A stretch of 64,000 nt of DNA from Marinobacter aromaticivorans (GTDB lineage Bacteria; Pseudomonadota; Gammaproteobacteria; Pseudomonadales; Oleiphilaceae), in the NCBI RefSeq assembly GCF_002806975.1, contig NZ_NIHD01000003.1:434001-498000 (forward strand), given 5' to 3'. The position numbers and the translations under genes are program-made. The notes under the pieces were generated by a model. The model did not search any database, had not been told where the DNA came from, and saw only the letters and a list, made by a program, of their open reading frames with translations. How positions within the stretch are numbered: the first letter of the stretch is position 1; each line of letters opens with the position of its first letter. Shown here in pieces: positions 55,977-64,000 of this stretch.

Positions 55977-57383
55977 GTGTCTTATATACGGTTTCGAAAG
56001 CATTATCTTCATATCCCCTATCTGGTGCTTGCAGCGCTGGAATTCCTCGCCCTGTACGCAATTTTCTCCTTGCTCTCACCACTGCTCTCAATAGCGGGTG
56101 TCGGTTATCCGTCGGTTGATACGAACGCTATGTCAGCAAACCTCTTCGCACTGATCCTGAGCTGTGGAACGCTTGCCATGGGTGGTTACCTTGCTATGGT
56201 TCATGAAAGCGTTTCCGCACTGTTTTTCCGCACCTTGGTTGCTTACTGTTTCGTGGGGGGGATTGGGCTAAAATTACTCTACCTGGTGGTTCCAACGGCA
56301 GATCCTGGCAGCACGAACCTGTTCTGGGCCGTTATTGTCGCATCGTTCGTAGTGATTGTGCTGCGCCTGGCATTCCTCCGTATAGTGGATTCAGAGCAGT
56401 TGGTGCGCCGCGTAGTTGTGCTGGGTGACGGCAGTTTCGCCGCCAGCTTATTGGACGAATACGAGCACAACATGTGCGCACTGGGTGTGCGAATCATAGG
56501 GTGCATTGCCGACAGCCCCAATGGCACTGTCGCAGCTGATAAATTGCTTCCCAAGCCCGAAGATTTTTATAAGTTTTGCCGGCAGAACCGGGTTTCGGAG
56601 ATTGTTATAGCGCAACAGGAACGGCGTCGAAATGAAGGTGGCTGGCTTCCGGTACCGCAACTGATGGAATGCAAGTTACGTGGAATTGCCATAACCAATG
56701 GTATCGATTTTTATGAGCGCGAGTTGAAGAAAGCCAAGCTGGATATGGTTCACCCGTCGTGGATTGTGTTTTCGGAGGGGTTCAAAGCCTCCAAAACCCG
56801 CGACTTCGCAAAACGCTCTCTGGATTTGTTCATCAGCCTCACGTTATTGGCAGTTACGCTCCCGTTTATTATCCTGACGGCTATTGCGGTGTTTCTGGAA
56901 ACGGGGCGGCCTATACTGTATAGCCAGACTCGAGTCGGGATGCTGGGTAAGGAGTTTCGAATCTACAAGTTTCGCAGCATGCGCCAGGATGCAGAGAAAG
57001 ACGGCAAAGCGCGCTGGGCTTCGGCTAACGATGACCGGGTTACCCGGGTTGGAGCATTTATACGCAACACGCGCCTGGACGAACTGCCGCAGCTCTATAA
57101 TGTGATCAAAGGCGAAATGAGCATCGTCGGGCCGCGCCCGGAAAGGCCCGAGTTTGTCTCGGAACTGAAAGACAAAGTTCCGTTTTATGATACCCGGCAT
57201 TATGTAAAACCTGGCTTAATGGGCTGGGCACAACTTAAATACCCTTACGGCGCATCGGTTGAAGACGCCCGGGGCAAGCTGGAGTACGATCTATACTACT
57301 CCAAGAATCACAGCCTTTTAATGGATTTTCTGATCATGATCCAGACAGTGGAAGTAATCCTTCTGGGTAAAGGCGTCCGATAA
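55977..57383 (+). CDS. XrtA system glycosylphosphotransferase (polyprenyl-phosphate sugar transferase)
   Basis: 468 residues. Four or five N-terminal membrane helices (residues about 10-125), a CoA-binding-like domain (VLGDGSFAASLLDEYE), and a C-terminal bacterial sugar-transferase domain starting KRSLDLFISLTLLAVTLPF. The latter has YKFRSMRQDAEKDG, RLDELPQLYNVIKGEMSIVGPRPERPEF and PGLMGWAQ. Starts polysaccharide assembly by moving a sugar phosphate to undecaprenyl phosphate. GTG 55977 is preferred over upstream starts because AAGGAAG lies 6 bases before it and homology begins there. Confidence 0.92.
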   Translation: MSYIRFRKHYLHIPYLVLAALEFLALYAIFSLLSPLLSIAGVGYPSVDTNAMSANLFALILSCGTLAMGGYLAMVHESVSALFFRTLVAYCFVGGIGLKLLYLVVPTADPGSTNLFWAVIVASFVVIVLRLAFLRIVDSEQLVRRVVVLGDGSFAASLLDEYEHNMCALGVRIIGCIADSPNGTVAADKLLPKPEDFYKFCRQNRVSEIVIAQQERRRNEGGWLPVPQLMECKLRGIAITNGIDFYERELKKAKLDMVHPSWIVFSEGFKASKTRDFAKRSLDLFISLTLLAVTLPFIILTAIAVFLETGRPILYSQTRVGMLGKEFRIYKFRSMRQDAEKDGKARWASANDDRVTRVGAFIRNTRLDELPQLYNVIKGEMSIVGPRPERPEFVSELKDKVPFYDTRHYVKPGLMGWAQLKYPYGASVEDARGKLEYDLYYSKNHSLLMDFLIMIQTVEVILLGKGVR

Positions 57384-57402
57384 TAAACAGACGAAGAAAA
57401 CA

Positions 57403-58059
57403 ATGGGTTTGGGGGTGTTTATGACTAGTTTCACATTGATGCGGGTGGGCTTGATTGCGGTTTTGGGGCTGTTCATCACGGCTTGCTCCGGCCTGCAGTC
57501 TTCTGCGGAAATGCCGCCTGCGTCTGAGCTGGAAACCGACCCTTATGAAATCGGAGTAGGGGATACGGTTGCTATACACGTATGGCGCAATCCCGAGTTG
57601 AGCCAGTCTATTGTGGTTCGGCCGGATGGCTATATTTCCATGCCCCTGATGGGTGACGTAAAAGCGGAAGGCAAAAAACCGGAACAGCTGGCGATTGAAA
57701 TCGATGACGCCCTGAGCGAGTTTATCCGTACCCCGGAAGTGACCGTGATGGTTACCAACCCGCTCAGCAAAGAGTTCCGTAATCGTATCCGGGTTACCGG
57801 ACAGGTCGCCTCGCCCCAATCTGTCGCCTTTCAGCCCGGCATGACTGTTCTGGACGTTGTGCTGATGGCCGGAGGCATTACCGATTTTGCTGCCGACCGC
57901 CGTGCAGTGTTGCACCGCCAGATAGAAGGCGAATACCAGAGCTTCAGCCTGAATCTTGAAGCTATTCTGACCGACGGCGACATGAGCACCAACTACAGGC
58001 TACAGCCGGGAGACGTGATTAGCGTTCCTCGTAAACAACTGTTCCGGGGCGAGCTCTGA
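57403..58059 (+). CDS. Polysaccharide export lipoprotein (Wza/EpsD-like)
   Basis: 218 residues. A lipobox (FITAC) makes it an outer-membrane lipoprotein. Poly_export domain YEIGVGDTVAIHVWRNPELS followed by a SLBB domain (RIRVTGQVASPQSVAF, VLMAGGITDFAADR). Forms the outer-membrane export channel for the exopolysaccharide. ATG 57403 or 57421 could be the start; the second has GGGGGTG upstream. Its stop overlaps the next ATG by one base. Confidence 0.9.
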   Translation: MGLGVFMTSFTLMRVGLIAVLGLFITACSGLQSSAEMPPASELETDPYEIGVGDTVAIHVWRNPELSQSIVVRPDGYISMPLMGDVKAEGKKPEQLAIEIDDALSEFIRTPEVTVMVTNPLSKEFRNRIRVTGQVASPQSVAFQPGMTVLDVVLMAGGITDFAADRRAVLHRQIEGEYQSFSLNLEAILTDGDMSTNYRLQPGDVISVPRKQLFRGEL

Positions 58060-59648
58060 TGGATATCCAGTTCATAATTGATACCCTCCGTGCGGTGAAG
58101 CTCGAGCTTTATCGGCACAGGTTGGCAGCTGTGATTATTTTTATGGTCGCAACGGTCGGGGTGTTAACGGTGGGCTATGTAATACCGAAAAGCTATACCT
58201 CCACGGCTGTTCTTTACGCAGACCAACCCACCATTCTGAAGCCATTGCTCCAGGGCAAGGCTGAGATGACCCAGATCGATCGTGTAAACGAAGCGCGGGA
58301 GATGCTGCAAAGCCGGTCTTTTCTGGAACAGGTCGCCATGGATACCGGGCTCATCAGAGGCGACGAAATCGATATCGTTCGTAACGGGAAGATCGATAGC
58401 CTGCGCAACCAGGTTGGGATAAAAGTATCAAACAAGAACTTTATCGAGCTTTCCTACACCAGTGGAAACCCGGACGAGTCCTTTAAGGTTCTCAGCGCAG
58501 TGCTTAACCGCTTTATTGAGCGCACCCTGCTTAAAAAGCGCACCGAGAGCCAGGGTGCGTTTGAGTTCATCGGGTCCCAGGTTGAAACCTACCAGCGACA
58601 GCTTGAAGCGGCTGAACAGCGTTTAAAGGAATTCAAATTAAACAATCAGGACGGTACCGAGGGTAGCGTGCTCGCCAGAATTGAAAACCTGCGGCGCGAA
58701 ATCGAAAACCTCAAACTGGAAATTCAGCAAACCGAATCTGAAGTTCAGCTTACCCGCCAGCAGCTCGCTGAGGAACAGCCCGTAAGGCGCATAACAGTGG
58801 ACCCGGGCAAAACCTCCGCCGAACGGCGACTCGTCTCTATGCGGCAGGAACTCGATTCATTGCTACTGCGTTATCACGAACGCCATCCCGACGTGGTGAG
58901 TGTCAAGGCGCAGATTGCAGACCTCGAGAAGCGCGTAAACACAGAAACCGATGACGATAGGGATGGCGGCATCACCGAGGTTATGGAAAACCCGGTTTAC
59001 GAAAATCTTAAAATTCAACTGTCGGACAGCACCACACGCCTGGCCGTCCAAAAGAACCGGCTGGAATCGCTGGAACGGCTTCTCGAGGAGGCGTTTGAAC
59101 GCTCCCAGCGGGTTGCAGAGAATCAGGCACAGCTTTCGGAGTTGACCCGGGACTACAACGTTACCCGGGGCGTATACGAAGACATGCTTCAGAGCCGGGA
59201 AAAAGCCCGGCTCTCAATGACCCTGGACGTACAGGGCGAGGGCGTAAGCTACAAAATACAGGAACCAGCTTCTTACCCCACGCAGTGGGATGGCCTGCAG
59301 CTTTATCAGTTCGGCCTTGCCGGGCCCTTCCTGGGCAGCGCCATGGTGCTGGGCTTGCTGGTTATGCTGGTTATGTTTGACCAGCGCGTGCGATCGCCCC
59401 GCGCGCTGCAACTGGCCCTGCCGGAAACCATTCCGGTGCTGACTTCGATACCCCATTATCGCAGCACCTGGAAAGACCGGATACTACGTAAGGATATACT
59501 CGCAATTCTGTGTGTGCTCGCCATTTTCATGACGGCTTATCTAGCGTTTCTTGTGTTCGGCATTATGGGTGTTACCACCGAACAACTGGTCAGTGAAGTG
59601 GACAAATTAACCGAGTTTGTGCTTGGGCTTTGGGGAGAGAGCGAGTAA
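58059..59648 (+). CDS. XrtA system chain-length determinant (Wzz/EpsF-like)
   Basis: 529 residues. Two terminal membrane regions (about 22-46, and 420-515 with two helices) enclose a large periplasmic coiled coil (about 165-380: QRQLEAAEQRLKEFKLNNQ, LARIENLRREIENLKLEI, LLLRYHERHPDVVSVKAQI). Wzz N-terminal domain (YTSTAVLYADQPTILKPLL). Controls polymer length and links the export channel with its kinase. Overlaps both neighbours by one base. Confidence 0.92.
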   Translation: MDIQFIIDTLRAVKLELYRHRLAAVIIFMVATVGVLTVGYVIPKSYTSTAVLYADQPTILKPLLQGKAEMTQIDRVNEAREMLQSRSFLEQVAMDTGLIRGDEIDIVRNGKIDSLRNQVGIKVSNKNFIELSYTSGNPDESFKVLSAVLNRFIERTLLKKRTESQGAFEFIGSQVETYQRQLEAAEQRLKEFKLNNQDGTEGSVLARIENLRREIENLKLEIQQTESEVQLTRQQLAEEQPVRRITVDPGKTSAERRLVSMRQELDSLLLRYHERHPDVVSVKAQIADLEKRVNTETDDDRDGGITEVMENPVYENLKIQLSDSTTRLAVQKNRLESLERLLEEAFERSQRVAENQAQLSELTRDYNVTRGVYEDMLQSREKARLSMTLDVQGEGVSYKIQEPASYPTQWDGLQLYQFGLAGPFLGSAMVLGLLVMLVMFDQRVRSPRALQLALPETIPVLTSIPHYRSTWKDRILRKDILAILCVLAIFMTAYLAFLVFGIMGVTTEQLVSEVDKLTEFVLGLWGESE

Positions 59649-60520
59649 TGGACGACAACAAACTCTACAATGCGCTTCTGAAAAGCCAGGACGAACGCCG
59701 TCGGCTGGGGCACGACCGGGGAGAAGCAAAGCGCGAAGAAAACTTTCGCAAAGAGCGCCCTTATGCAGCCTCCGACCGGGACAAGTCTAACTGGAACCGG
59801 GTAGAAACGAGCAATCACGAGCCTCCCACGCTTTATGATTCGTCTGTGTCATTGGCACTGATTGCCAACCCGAAGCCATGGAGCCGTGAGCAGCTAAGGG
59901 AGCGGAAGATAATCTTTTCCGGCATGCCGGATAAAGAAGTGATGGATGCCTATCGCGAGCTTCGTATCCAGCTCCGTAATCGTGCCGGGGAAGGTAACTT
60001 CGCGGTGATGTACAGCAGCCTCGGTAATACCTCAGGTGGGCTTTTGACGGCGTTTAACCTTGCCGCGGCTTTCGCTTTGGATTCGCACACCTCGGCACTG
60101 CTTGTGGATTGCGACCCGCACAGCGACGAATTGGCGGGCCTGGTATCGTCCCCAATGAGGGCCGGCGTTACAGATTTTGTGAGTGACCGTTCGATGGCCA
60201 TCGAATCCATCCTCTATCCAAGCGGTGTCGCGCGTCTCTCGGTAATACCGGCCGGTACCCAGGCCTCCTCGGCGGTTGAACTGTTTTCTTCCGTGCGTAT
60301 GCGCCAGCTGATGGAAGAGCTCAAAACTCGTTATCCGGATCGTTGCATAGTATTGAACGCCCCGCCGTTCCGGGAAAATACAGAAGCACGGATCCTTGAG
60401 CGCTTTGCAGATCAGATCGTCTTCGGGGTTCCTTTCGGACAAGTTACCGGGGAAGTTATTGCAGATTCCGTGGATGCATTCGGGTCTGATAAATTTTCCG
60501 GCCTGATTTTCCAGGAGTAG
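59648..60520 (+). CDS. XrtA-associated tyrosine-kinase homologue with degenerate P-loop
   Basis: 290 residues, aligned with BY-kinase-like proteins by the AYRELRIQLRNR motif (101-112), LLVDCDPHSDEL (Walker A' region, 151-162) and CIVLNAPPF (Walker B region). The normal P-loop GxxGxGK[ST] is replaced by SLGNTSGGLLT (124-134) without lysine, and no C-terminal tyrosine cluster is present (ends GLIFQE). So it is probably catalytically inactive. N-terminal 60 residues are charged. ATG 59648 overlaps the previous stop. Confidence 0.85.
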   Translation: MDDNKLYNALLKSQDERRRLGHDRGEAKREENFRKERPYAASDRDKSNWNRVETSNHEPPTLYDSSVSLALIANPKPWSREQLRERKIIFSGMPDKEVMDAYRELRIQLRNRAGEGNFAVMYSSLGNTSGGLLTAFNLAAAFALDSHTSALLVDCDPHSDELAGLVSSPMRAGVTDFVSDRSMAIESILYPSGVARLSVIPAGTQASSAVELFSSVRMRQLMEELKTRYPDRCIVLNAPPFRENTEARILERFADQIVFGVPFGQVTGEVIADSVDAFGSDKFSGLIFQE

Positions 60521-60524
60521 TCTC

Positions 60525-61889
60525 ATGAGACCCAGAGCATGGAACGCAAGTAAACGCAGTCTCGGAGGTCTTTATGTGGGTGCCTTCTGTTTAGCCTGGT
60601 CCTATGGAGCAACAGCGCAGGGCCTGAGTGATAATGTCAGCAGGCTTGCGGGCTCGGCCTCGGTATTTACAGGGGTTACCCACACGCGAACGGATCGGGC
60701 AGAGTCCACGGAGACCAACACAGAGCCAGGTGTTGGTGTATCCGGCCAAATCGGTGGCACGCTTGAAAGCGGCGCCAATGCGCTTGCGTTGAGATACGGC
60801 GGAACTCTGGAAACCGATCGGGAGACAATCGACGGTGGTGACGGGAACAACACGTCTGTCACCGGCGCCTCCCGCTATACCTACTTTGATCCCGGCAGCC
60901 GTGTTGATTTCAACCTCGGCCACACCATCAGCTCGGTGCGCAACAACACAGGTTTTGAACTAAACCCTTCCAGTTACGACACAGAAAACACCCTGAGCGC
61001 GGGCGCGGGGCTGCGGTTCTATCCGGGGAAGTTAACAACCTTGCGGTTTACCGGCCAGGCCGGCCGCAGTTATGGTGATGACTACATTGGCGATCAGAAA
61101 TCCTATACTCTCGGCAGTGAGCTTACACGAAGGTTAAGCGACCGCTCCACCGGAGGCCTTAATCTTAGCCGAAGCTGGTCTGACGAGCGTGGTACGGATA
61201 TCACCATCGATACCGCGCAGCTGGTCTACAGCCTGCAAATGGAAAGCGGTTACTTTCGCATTGGGGCCGGGGGCAGCCAGGCGGAATCGGAATACAGCGA
61301 CGGAACCATCAGTGAAAATGAAGCAGTAACCGGTTTTGCGGAGCGCGCCTGGGTAGCATCCAATTGGCGCACAGCGGTGAAATACGATCGCAGCTTGTCA
61401 GACAGTGCCACAGAACTCTCCCTTAACCAGTCACCTGTTTTTCCCTTGCTACCGGAGGCCGGGACCATTCGATTGCGGGGCCTGGTTATTGAAGATTCAC
61501 TGTCGATATCCCACAACAACCGGCTCGTTTGCGATGCCTGTAATCTTGGGGTATACGCAAAAGGCGCCCTGCTCGAATCGCAGAATTCCGGAGATAAAAC
61601 CCACGAATACCGTGCAGGCGTAAATCTTGGTTTTCAATTAACGTCACTCCAGCGGCTCAGCTTCGGGTATAGCTGGGAAGCCGATGCAAATGAAGATGCC
61701 GACGTTATTGTTGATCAGATTCATCGCTTTAACACAAGCTGGACTCGGCAGATTGCCGAAAATACAACCTTTGGTGTGGAGTTCTACCAGTCCTACCTCC
61801 GTTCTAAATTAGCCAGAGACGACCAGGATCAGTTTGAACTGCGGCTGGTGCTTAGCCGCGGTTTTTCGATGACAGGGGCACGCAAGTAG
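60525..61889 (+). CDS. PEP-CTERM system-associated outer membrane beta-barrel (TIGR03016-like)
   Basis: 454 residues with a signal peptide (about 1-32, TAQ). The whole mature part is alternating strands with DR/DT turns (YTYFDPGSRVDFNLGHTIS, LGSELTRRLSDRSTGGLNLSRSW), ending in a long strand (FELRLVLSRGFSM). The family is linked to exosortase/exopolysaccharide loci; it may form an outer-membrane secretion pore. 4 bases after the kinase homologue. Confidence 0.82.
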   Translation: MRPRAWNASKRSLGGLYVGAFCLAWSYGATAQGLSDNVSRLAGSASVFTGVTHTRTDRAESTETNTEPGVGVSGQIGGTLESGANALALRYGGTLETDRETIDGGDGNNTSVTGASRYTYFDPGSRVDFNLGHTISSVRNNTGFELNPSSYDTENTLSAGAGLRFYPGKLTTLRFTGQAGRSYGDDYIGDQKSYTLGSELTRRLSDRSTGGLNLSRSWSDERGTDITIDTAQLVYSLQMESGYFRIGAGGSQAESEYSDGTISENEAVTGFAERAWVASNWRTAVKYDRSLSDSATELSLNQSPVFPLLPEAGTIRLRGLVIEDSLSISHNNRLVCDACNLGVYAKGALLESQNSGDKTHEYRAGVNLGFQLTSLQRLSFGYSWEADANEDADVIVDQIHRFNTSWTRQIAENTTFGVEFYQSYLRSKLARDDQDQFELRLVLSRGFSMTGARK

Positions 61890-62992
61890 TGGCTTTAGAC
61901 GTTTGCCATGAAGACGCAAGCGCCAAATCAGATTTGCTCGCCAACGACTGGAAAACATTGGAGGCTCTTGCGCAGCCCAGTGTTTTTCTGTCCTGGCAAT
62001 GGATAGGGGTCTGGCTATCCGTTTACCGGCCTGAATGCAGTGTTATCAGGGTAAGAGATCGTGGAAAACTGGTTGGCCTGGGGCTGGTAACGGAATCATC
62101 TGAACGCAGGCACAGAGTGCTGGTTTCGCGATGCCTGCGCCTGCATCAAACCGGTTGCCCGGCAGAGGATCAGATCTGTATTGAATACAATGGCTTCCTC
62201 GCTGAAAAAGACCGGGAAGCGGAGGTGGGGAAGTCCGCTATAGAGTACCTGAAACAATCAGGAACGGGCTGGGATGAAATCGTGATTGGTGCGGTTGAAG
62301 CCGATTACGCGCAAGAGCTGGCGCAAGCCTCGGGGCTTGTTTCCCACATCCGTTGGGAATCGCCAAGTTATGGGGTTGATCTGCGTTCTCTTCGATCCGG
62401 TGATCAGGCTTATCTGGATACACTCTCAAGAAATACTCGTCATCAGATTCGTCGCACACGCCGGCTTTACGAGGAGTCGGGTGCCGTAGTTCTGCAGCGA
62501 CCGGGAACAGTTGCAGAAGCCGAGTTCATTTTTCATTCCATCACCCCGCTGCATTTTGCGCGTTGGGGAGGTGGCCAGGGTGAGAGCAGTTTTACCAACC
62601 CCGAGTTCATACGCTTCCACCAACATTATATCCGCACCCACTGGGAGCAGGGAGGAGCCGACCTGATTGTGCTGAAAGCAGGGGATGAAACGCTGGCAAT
62701 TTTCTACAACCTGATTTATCGCAATCGTGTTTACTTCTATCTTGCCGGCATCAGGAAAGAACAAGATAACCGGTTAAAACCAGGGTTACTCGGCCATAGC
62801 CTCTGCATCGATGATTATCTCGAAAAGGGCTTCGATTTCTATGATTTTATGGGCGGCCAGGATCGCTACAAAGCCCAGCTAGCGGAACCGCACCAGCACC
62901 TGGTTAAAATTGGCTTGCAAAGAGACCGCTGGAAATTGCGAGCAGAACGTGGGGCGCGAGCCATAAAACACCGCTTGAACAAGGACCGTTGA
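61889..62992 (+). CDS. GNAT-type acyltransferase of the XrtA locus (CelD/BcsL-like)
   Basis: 367 residues with an Acetyltransf_6 domain (residues about 165-310: LSRNTRHQIRRTRRLYEESG, LKAGDETLAIFYNLIYRNRVYFYLAG). The end resembles FemAB folds (YDFMGGQDRYKAQLAEPH). Likely acylates a sugar or a lipid-linked precursor. GTG start overlapping the barrel gene stop by one base. Confidence 0.82.
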   Translation: MALDVCHEDASAKSDLLANDWKTLEALAQPSVFLSWQWIGVWLSVYRPECSVIRVRDRGKLVGLGLVTESSERRHRVLVSRCLRLHQTGCPAEDQICIEYNGFLAEKDREAEVGKSAIEYLKQSGTGWDEIVIGAVEADYAQELAQASGLVSHIRWESPSYGVDLRSLRSGDQAYLDTLSRNTRHQIRRTRRLYEESGAVVLQRPGTVAEAEFIFHSITPLHFARWGGGQGESSFTNPEFIRFHQHYIRTHWEQGGADLIVLKAGDETLAIFYNLIYRNRVYFYLAGIRKEQDNRLKPGLLGHSLCIDDYLEKGFDFYDFMGGQDRYKAQLAEPHQHLVKIGLQRDRWKLRAERGARAIKHRLNKDR

Positions 62993-62997
62993 AATCC

Positions 62998-64000
62998 ATG
63001 GCTAAAACATTGCTGCTTGATTCTTCGAAGCGAGCCGAGTGGAATCGATTTGTTTCCGAAGCGGCTGATGCGTCGCCGTACCACCGGTTTGAGTGGATGG
63101 AAGCCATTGAAACTGCATACGGCCACAAGGCCTACCCGCTGGCGGTAGAAGAGGAGGGAGCGATACTTGCTGTTTTGCCGCTGATACTCATGGAACACCC
63201 TCTTAATAACCCCCTGAAACAAAAATATTCTCTTGTAAGCCTGCCTTTCTGCGATCTGGGTGGAATGCTTGGAGCCGAACAACATCAGCAATTGCTGCGC
63301 AGCGCTGCAGCGGATCTGGCAAAAAAGATGAATGCTCAATTGCTGGAGGTCAGGCATCGCCAGCAAGAAGGGCTAGGCTATGATTTTGACCGCCTGAGCG
63401 AAGAGTTAGGCGGCCAGAAAGTCAGCATGCTCCTTGAGCTGGAACCAGGCAGTGAAAAGCAATTAGCGGCCTTTAAACCAAAACTGAGAAGTCAGATCAA
63501 AAAAGCGATCAAAAACGGATGTATAACGGTAGCGGGTAACACGCCGGAACTGGTCGAAGACTTCTACTACGTATTCAGCCGGAATATGCATGCGCTGGGT
63601 TCCCCGGTTCACAGCAAGGCGCTCTTTCACGCTATCTGCGAAGCTTACGGTGACAAGGCCGTAGTTGCGGTTGTCTATTTTGAAGATAAAGTGGCCGCAG
63701 GCGGTATTGTTCTCAGCAACGGCCACCAGGCTGCTATTCCCTGGGCCTCGTCACTGGCCGAATATAACCGGCTGGCGCCCAATATGCTGCTGTATTGGGA
63801 GCTTCTTTCACACTGCGCAGATGCAGGCATCCGTTTTTTTGATTTTGGCCGGTCTTCCTTTGGGGAGGGTACGTTTCGGTTCAAGAAGCAGTGGGGCGCC
63901 CAGCCTTATTTACTCACATGGGAAAACTGGCTCGGCCAGAGCGAAAGCCTGACCGGGCCACCGGGCAGATTAAGGTCAATTATTGAGAACGCCTGGCGCA
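62998..64000 (+). CDS. FemAB-family XrtA/PEP-CTERM-associated protein (cut by window end)
   Basis: At least 334 codons, open to base 64000. Begins MAKTLLLDSSKRAEWNRF; FemAB-type features are YHRFEWMEAIETAYGHKAY, the SLPFCDLGGML segment, a KPKLRSQIKKAIKNG basic loop, and FFDFGRSSFGEGTFRFKKQWGA near the end. Members (TIGR03019-like) occur only in exosortase A loci; activity unproven, probably amino-acyl or acyl transfer. Begins 5 bases after the GNAT gene. The exosortase gene itself should lie further to the right. Confidence 0.88.
   Translation, partial: MAKTLLLDSSKRAEWNRFVSEAADASPYHRFEWMEAIETAYGHKAYPLAVEEEGAILAVLPLILMEHPLNNPLKQKYSLVSLPFCDLGGMLGAEQHQQLLRSAAADLAKKMNAQLLEVRHRQQEGLGYDFDRLSEELGGQKVSMLLELEPGSEKQLAAFKPKLRSQIKKAIKNGCITVAGNTPELVEDFYYVFSRNMHALGSPVHSKALFHAICEAYGDKAVVAVVYFEDKVAAGGIVLSNGHQAAIPWASSLAEYNRLAPNMLLYWELLSHCADAGIRFFDFGRSSFGEGTFRFKKQWGAQPYLLTWENWLGQSESLTGPPGRLRSIIENAWR

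Overview
The window is chromosomal DNA of a moderately GC-rich marine-type gammaproteobacterium. Gene content and neighbourhoods fit a Marinobacter-like organism best: tol-pal-cpoB, a nadA-bepA-tusA-perM-dapA-bamC-purC block as in Pseudomonas, an AcnD/PrpF-type methylcitrate operon, osmoregulated periplasmic glucan genes, and an XrtA/PEP-CTERM exopolysaccharide locus. The genus is inferred; no rRNA lies in the window.

Layout. 1-3.7 kb: end of tolA, then tolB, pal and cpoB (cell-envelope Tol-Pal system). 3.8-4.1 kb: two identical tRNA-Lys(TTT) genes and a terminator. 4.3-20.1 kb: a complete ethanolamine-utilisation microcompartment operon, all on the plus strand, in the order eutS-P-Q-T-D-M-M-N-E-J-G-H-A-B-C-L, followed by two genes of propanediol-microcompartment type (pduS-like and pduT-like) where eutK and eutR would be in enteric bacteria. 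20.2-27.2 kb: nadA, bepA (minus), a TusA-family gene, a PerM-family gene, dapA, bamC, purC. 27.3-32.0 kb: an outer-membrane barrel protein, a nucleotide-sugar epimerase, a PEP-CTERM protein, a membrane-anchored glutaredoxin, cytochrome b561 and cytochrome c'. 32.3-37.9 kb: tRNA-Val(GAC), an EamA permease, a secreted lipase with an unknown membrane-anchored partner, a divergent PTPS/QueD-family protein, an XRE-type regulator and galU. 38.2-45.0 kb: a POTRA-less TpsB/Omp85-like barrel, then opgG - small ORF - opgH - opgD. 45.1-53.7 kb: prpR-prpB-prpC-acnD-prpF-prpD (propionate catabolism). 53.7-64 kb: the XrtA-associated exopolysaccharide locus, running off the right end inside a FemAB-type gene.

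How the genes work together. In the eut operon, EutH supplies ethanolamine. EutBC (with EutA reactivase and AdoCbl from EutT) splits it to acetaldehyde and ammonia. EutE makes acetyl-CoA, EutD makes acetyl phosphate, and EutG recycles NADH to ethanol, all inside a shell of EutS, EutM (two copies), EutN and EutL. The added PduS/PduT pair suggests a redox route across the shell. The prp operon handles propionyl-CoA. The XrtA locus builds and exports a polysaccharide and belongs to the machinery that processes PEP-CTERM proteins; one such protein is encoded at 29.3 kb.

Most notable: the eut operon sits exactly between tRNA-Lys and nadA, which are neighbours in E. coli; PduS/PduT replace eutK/eutR; EutC, EutE and EutG share an N-terminal cargo-peptide-like helix; the XrtA-locus 'tyrosine kinase' lacks its P-loop lysine; a lipase is paired with a LifO-like-topology protein of unknown family; and three identical-pattern operators precede prpR.
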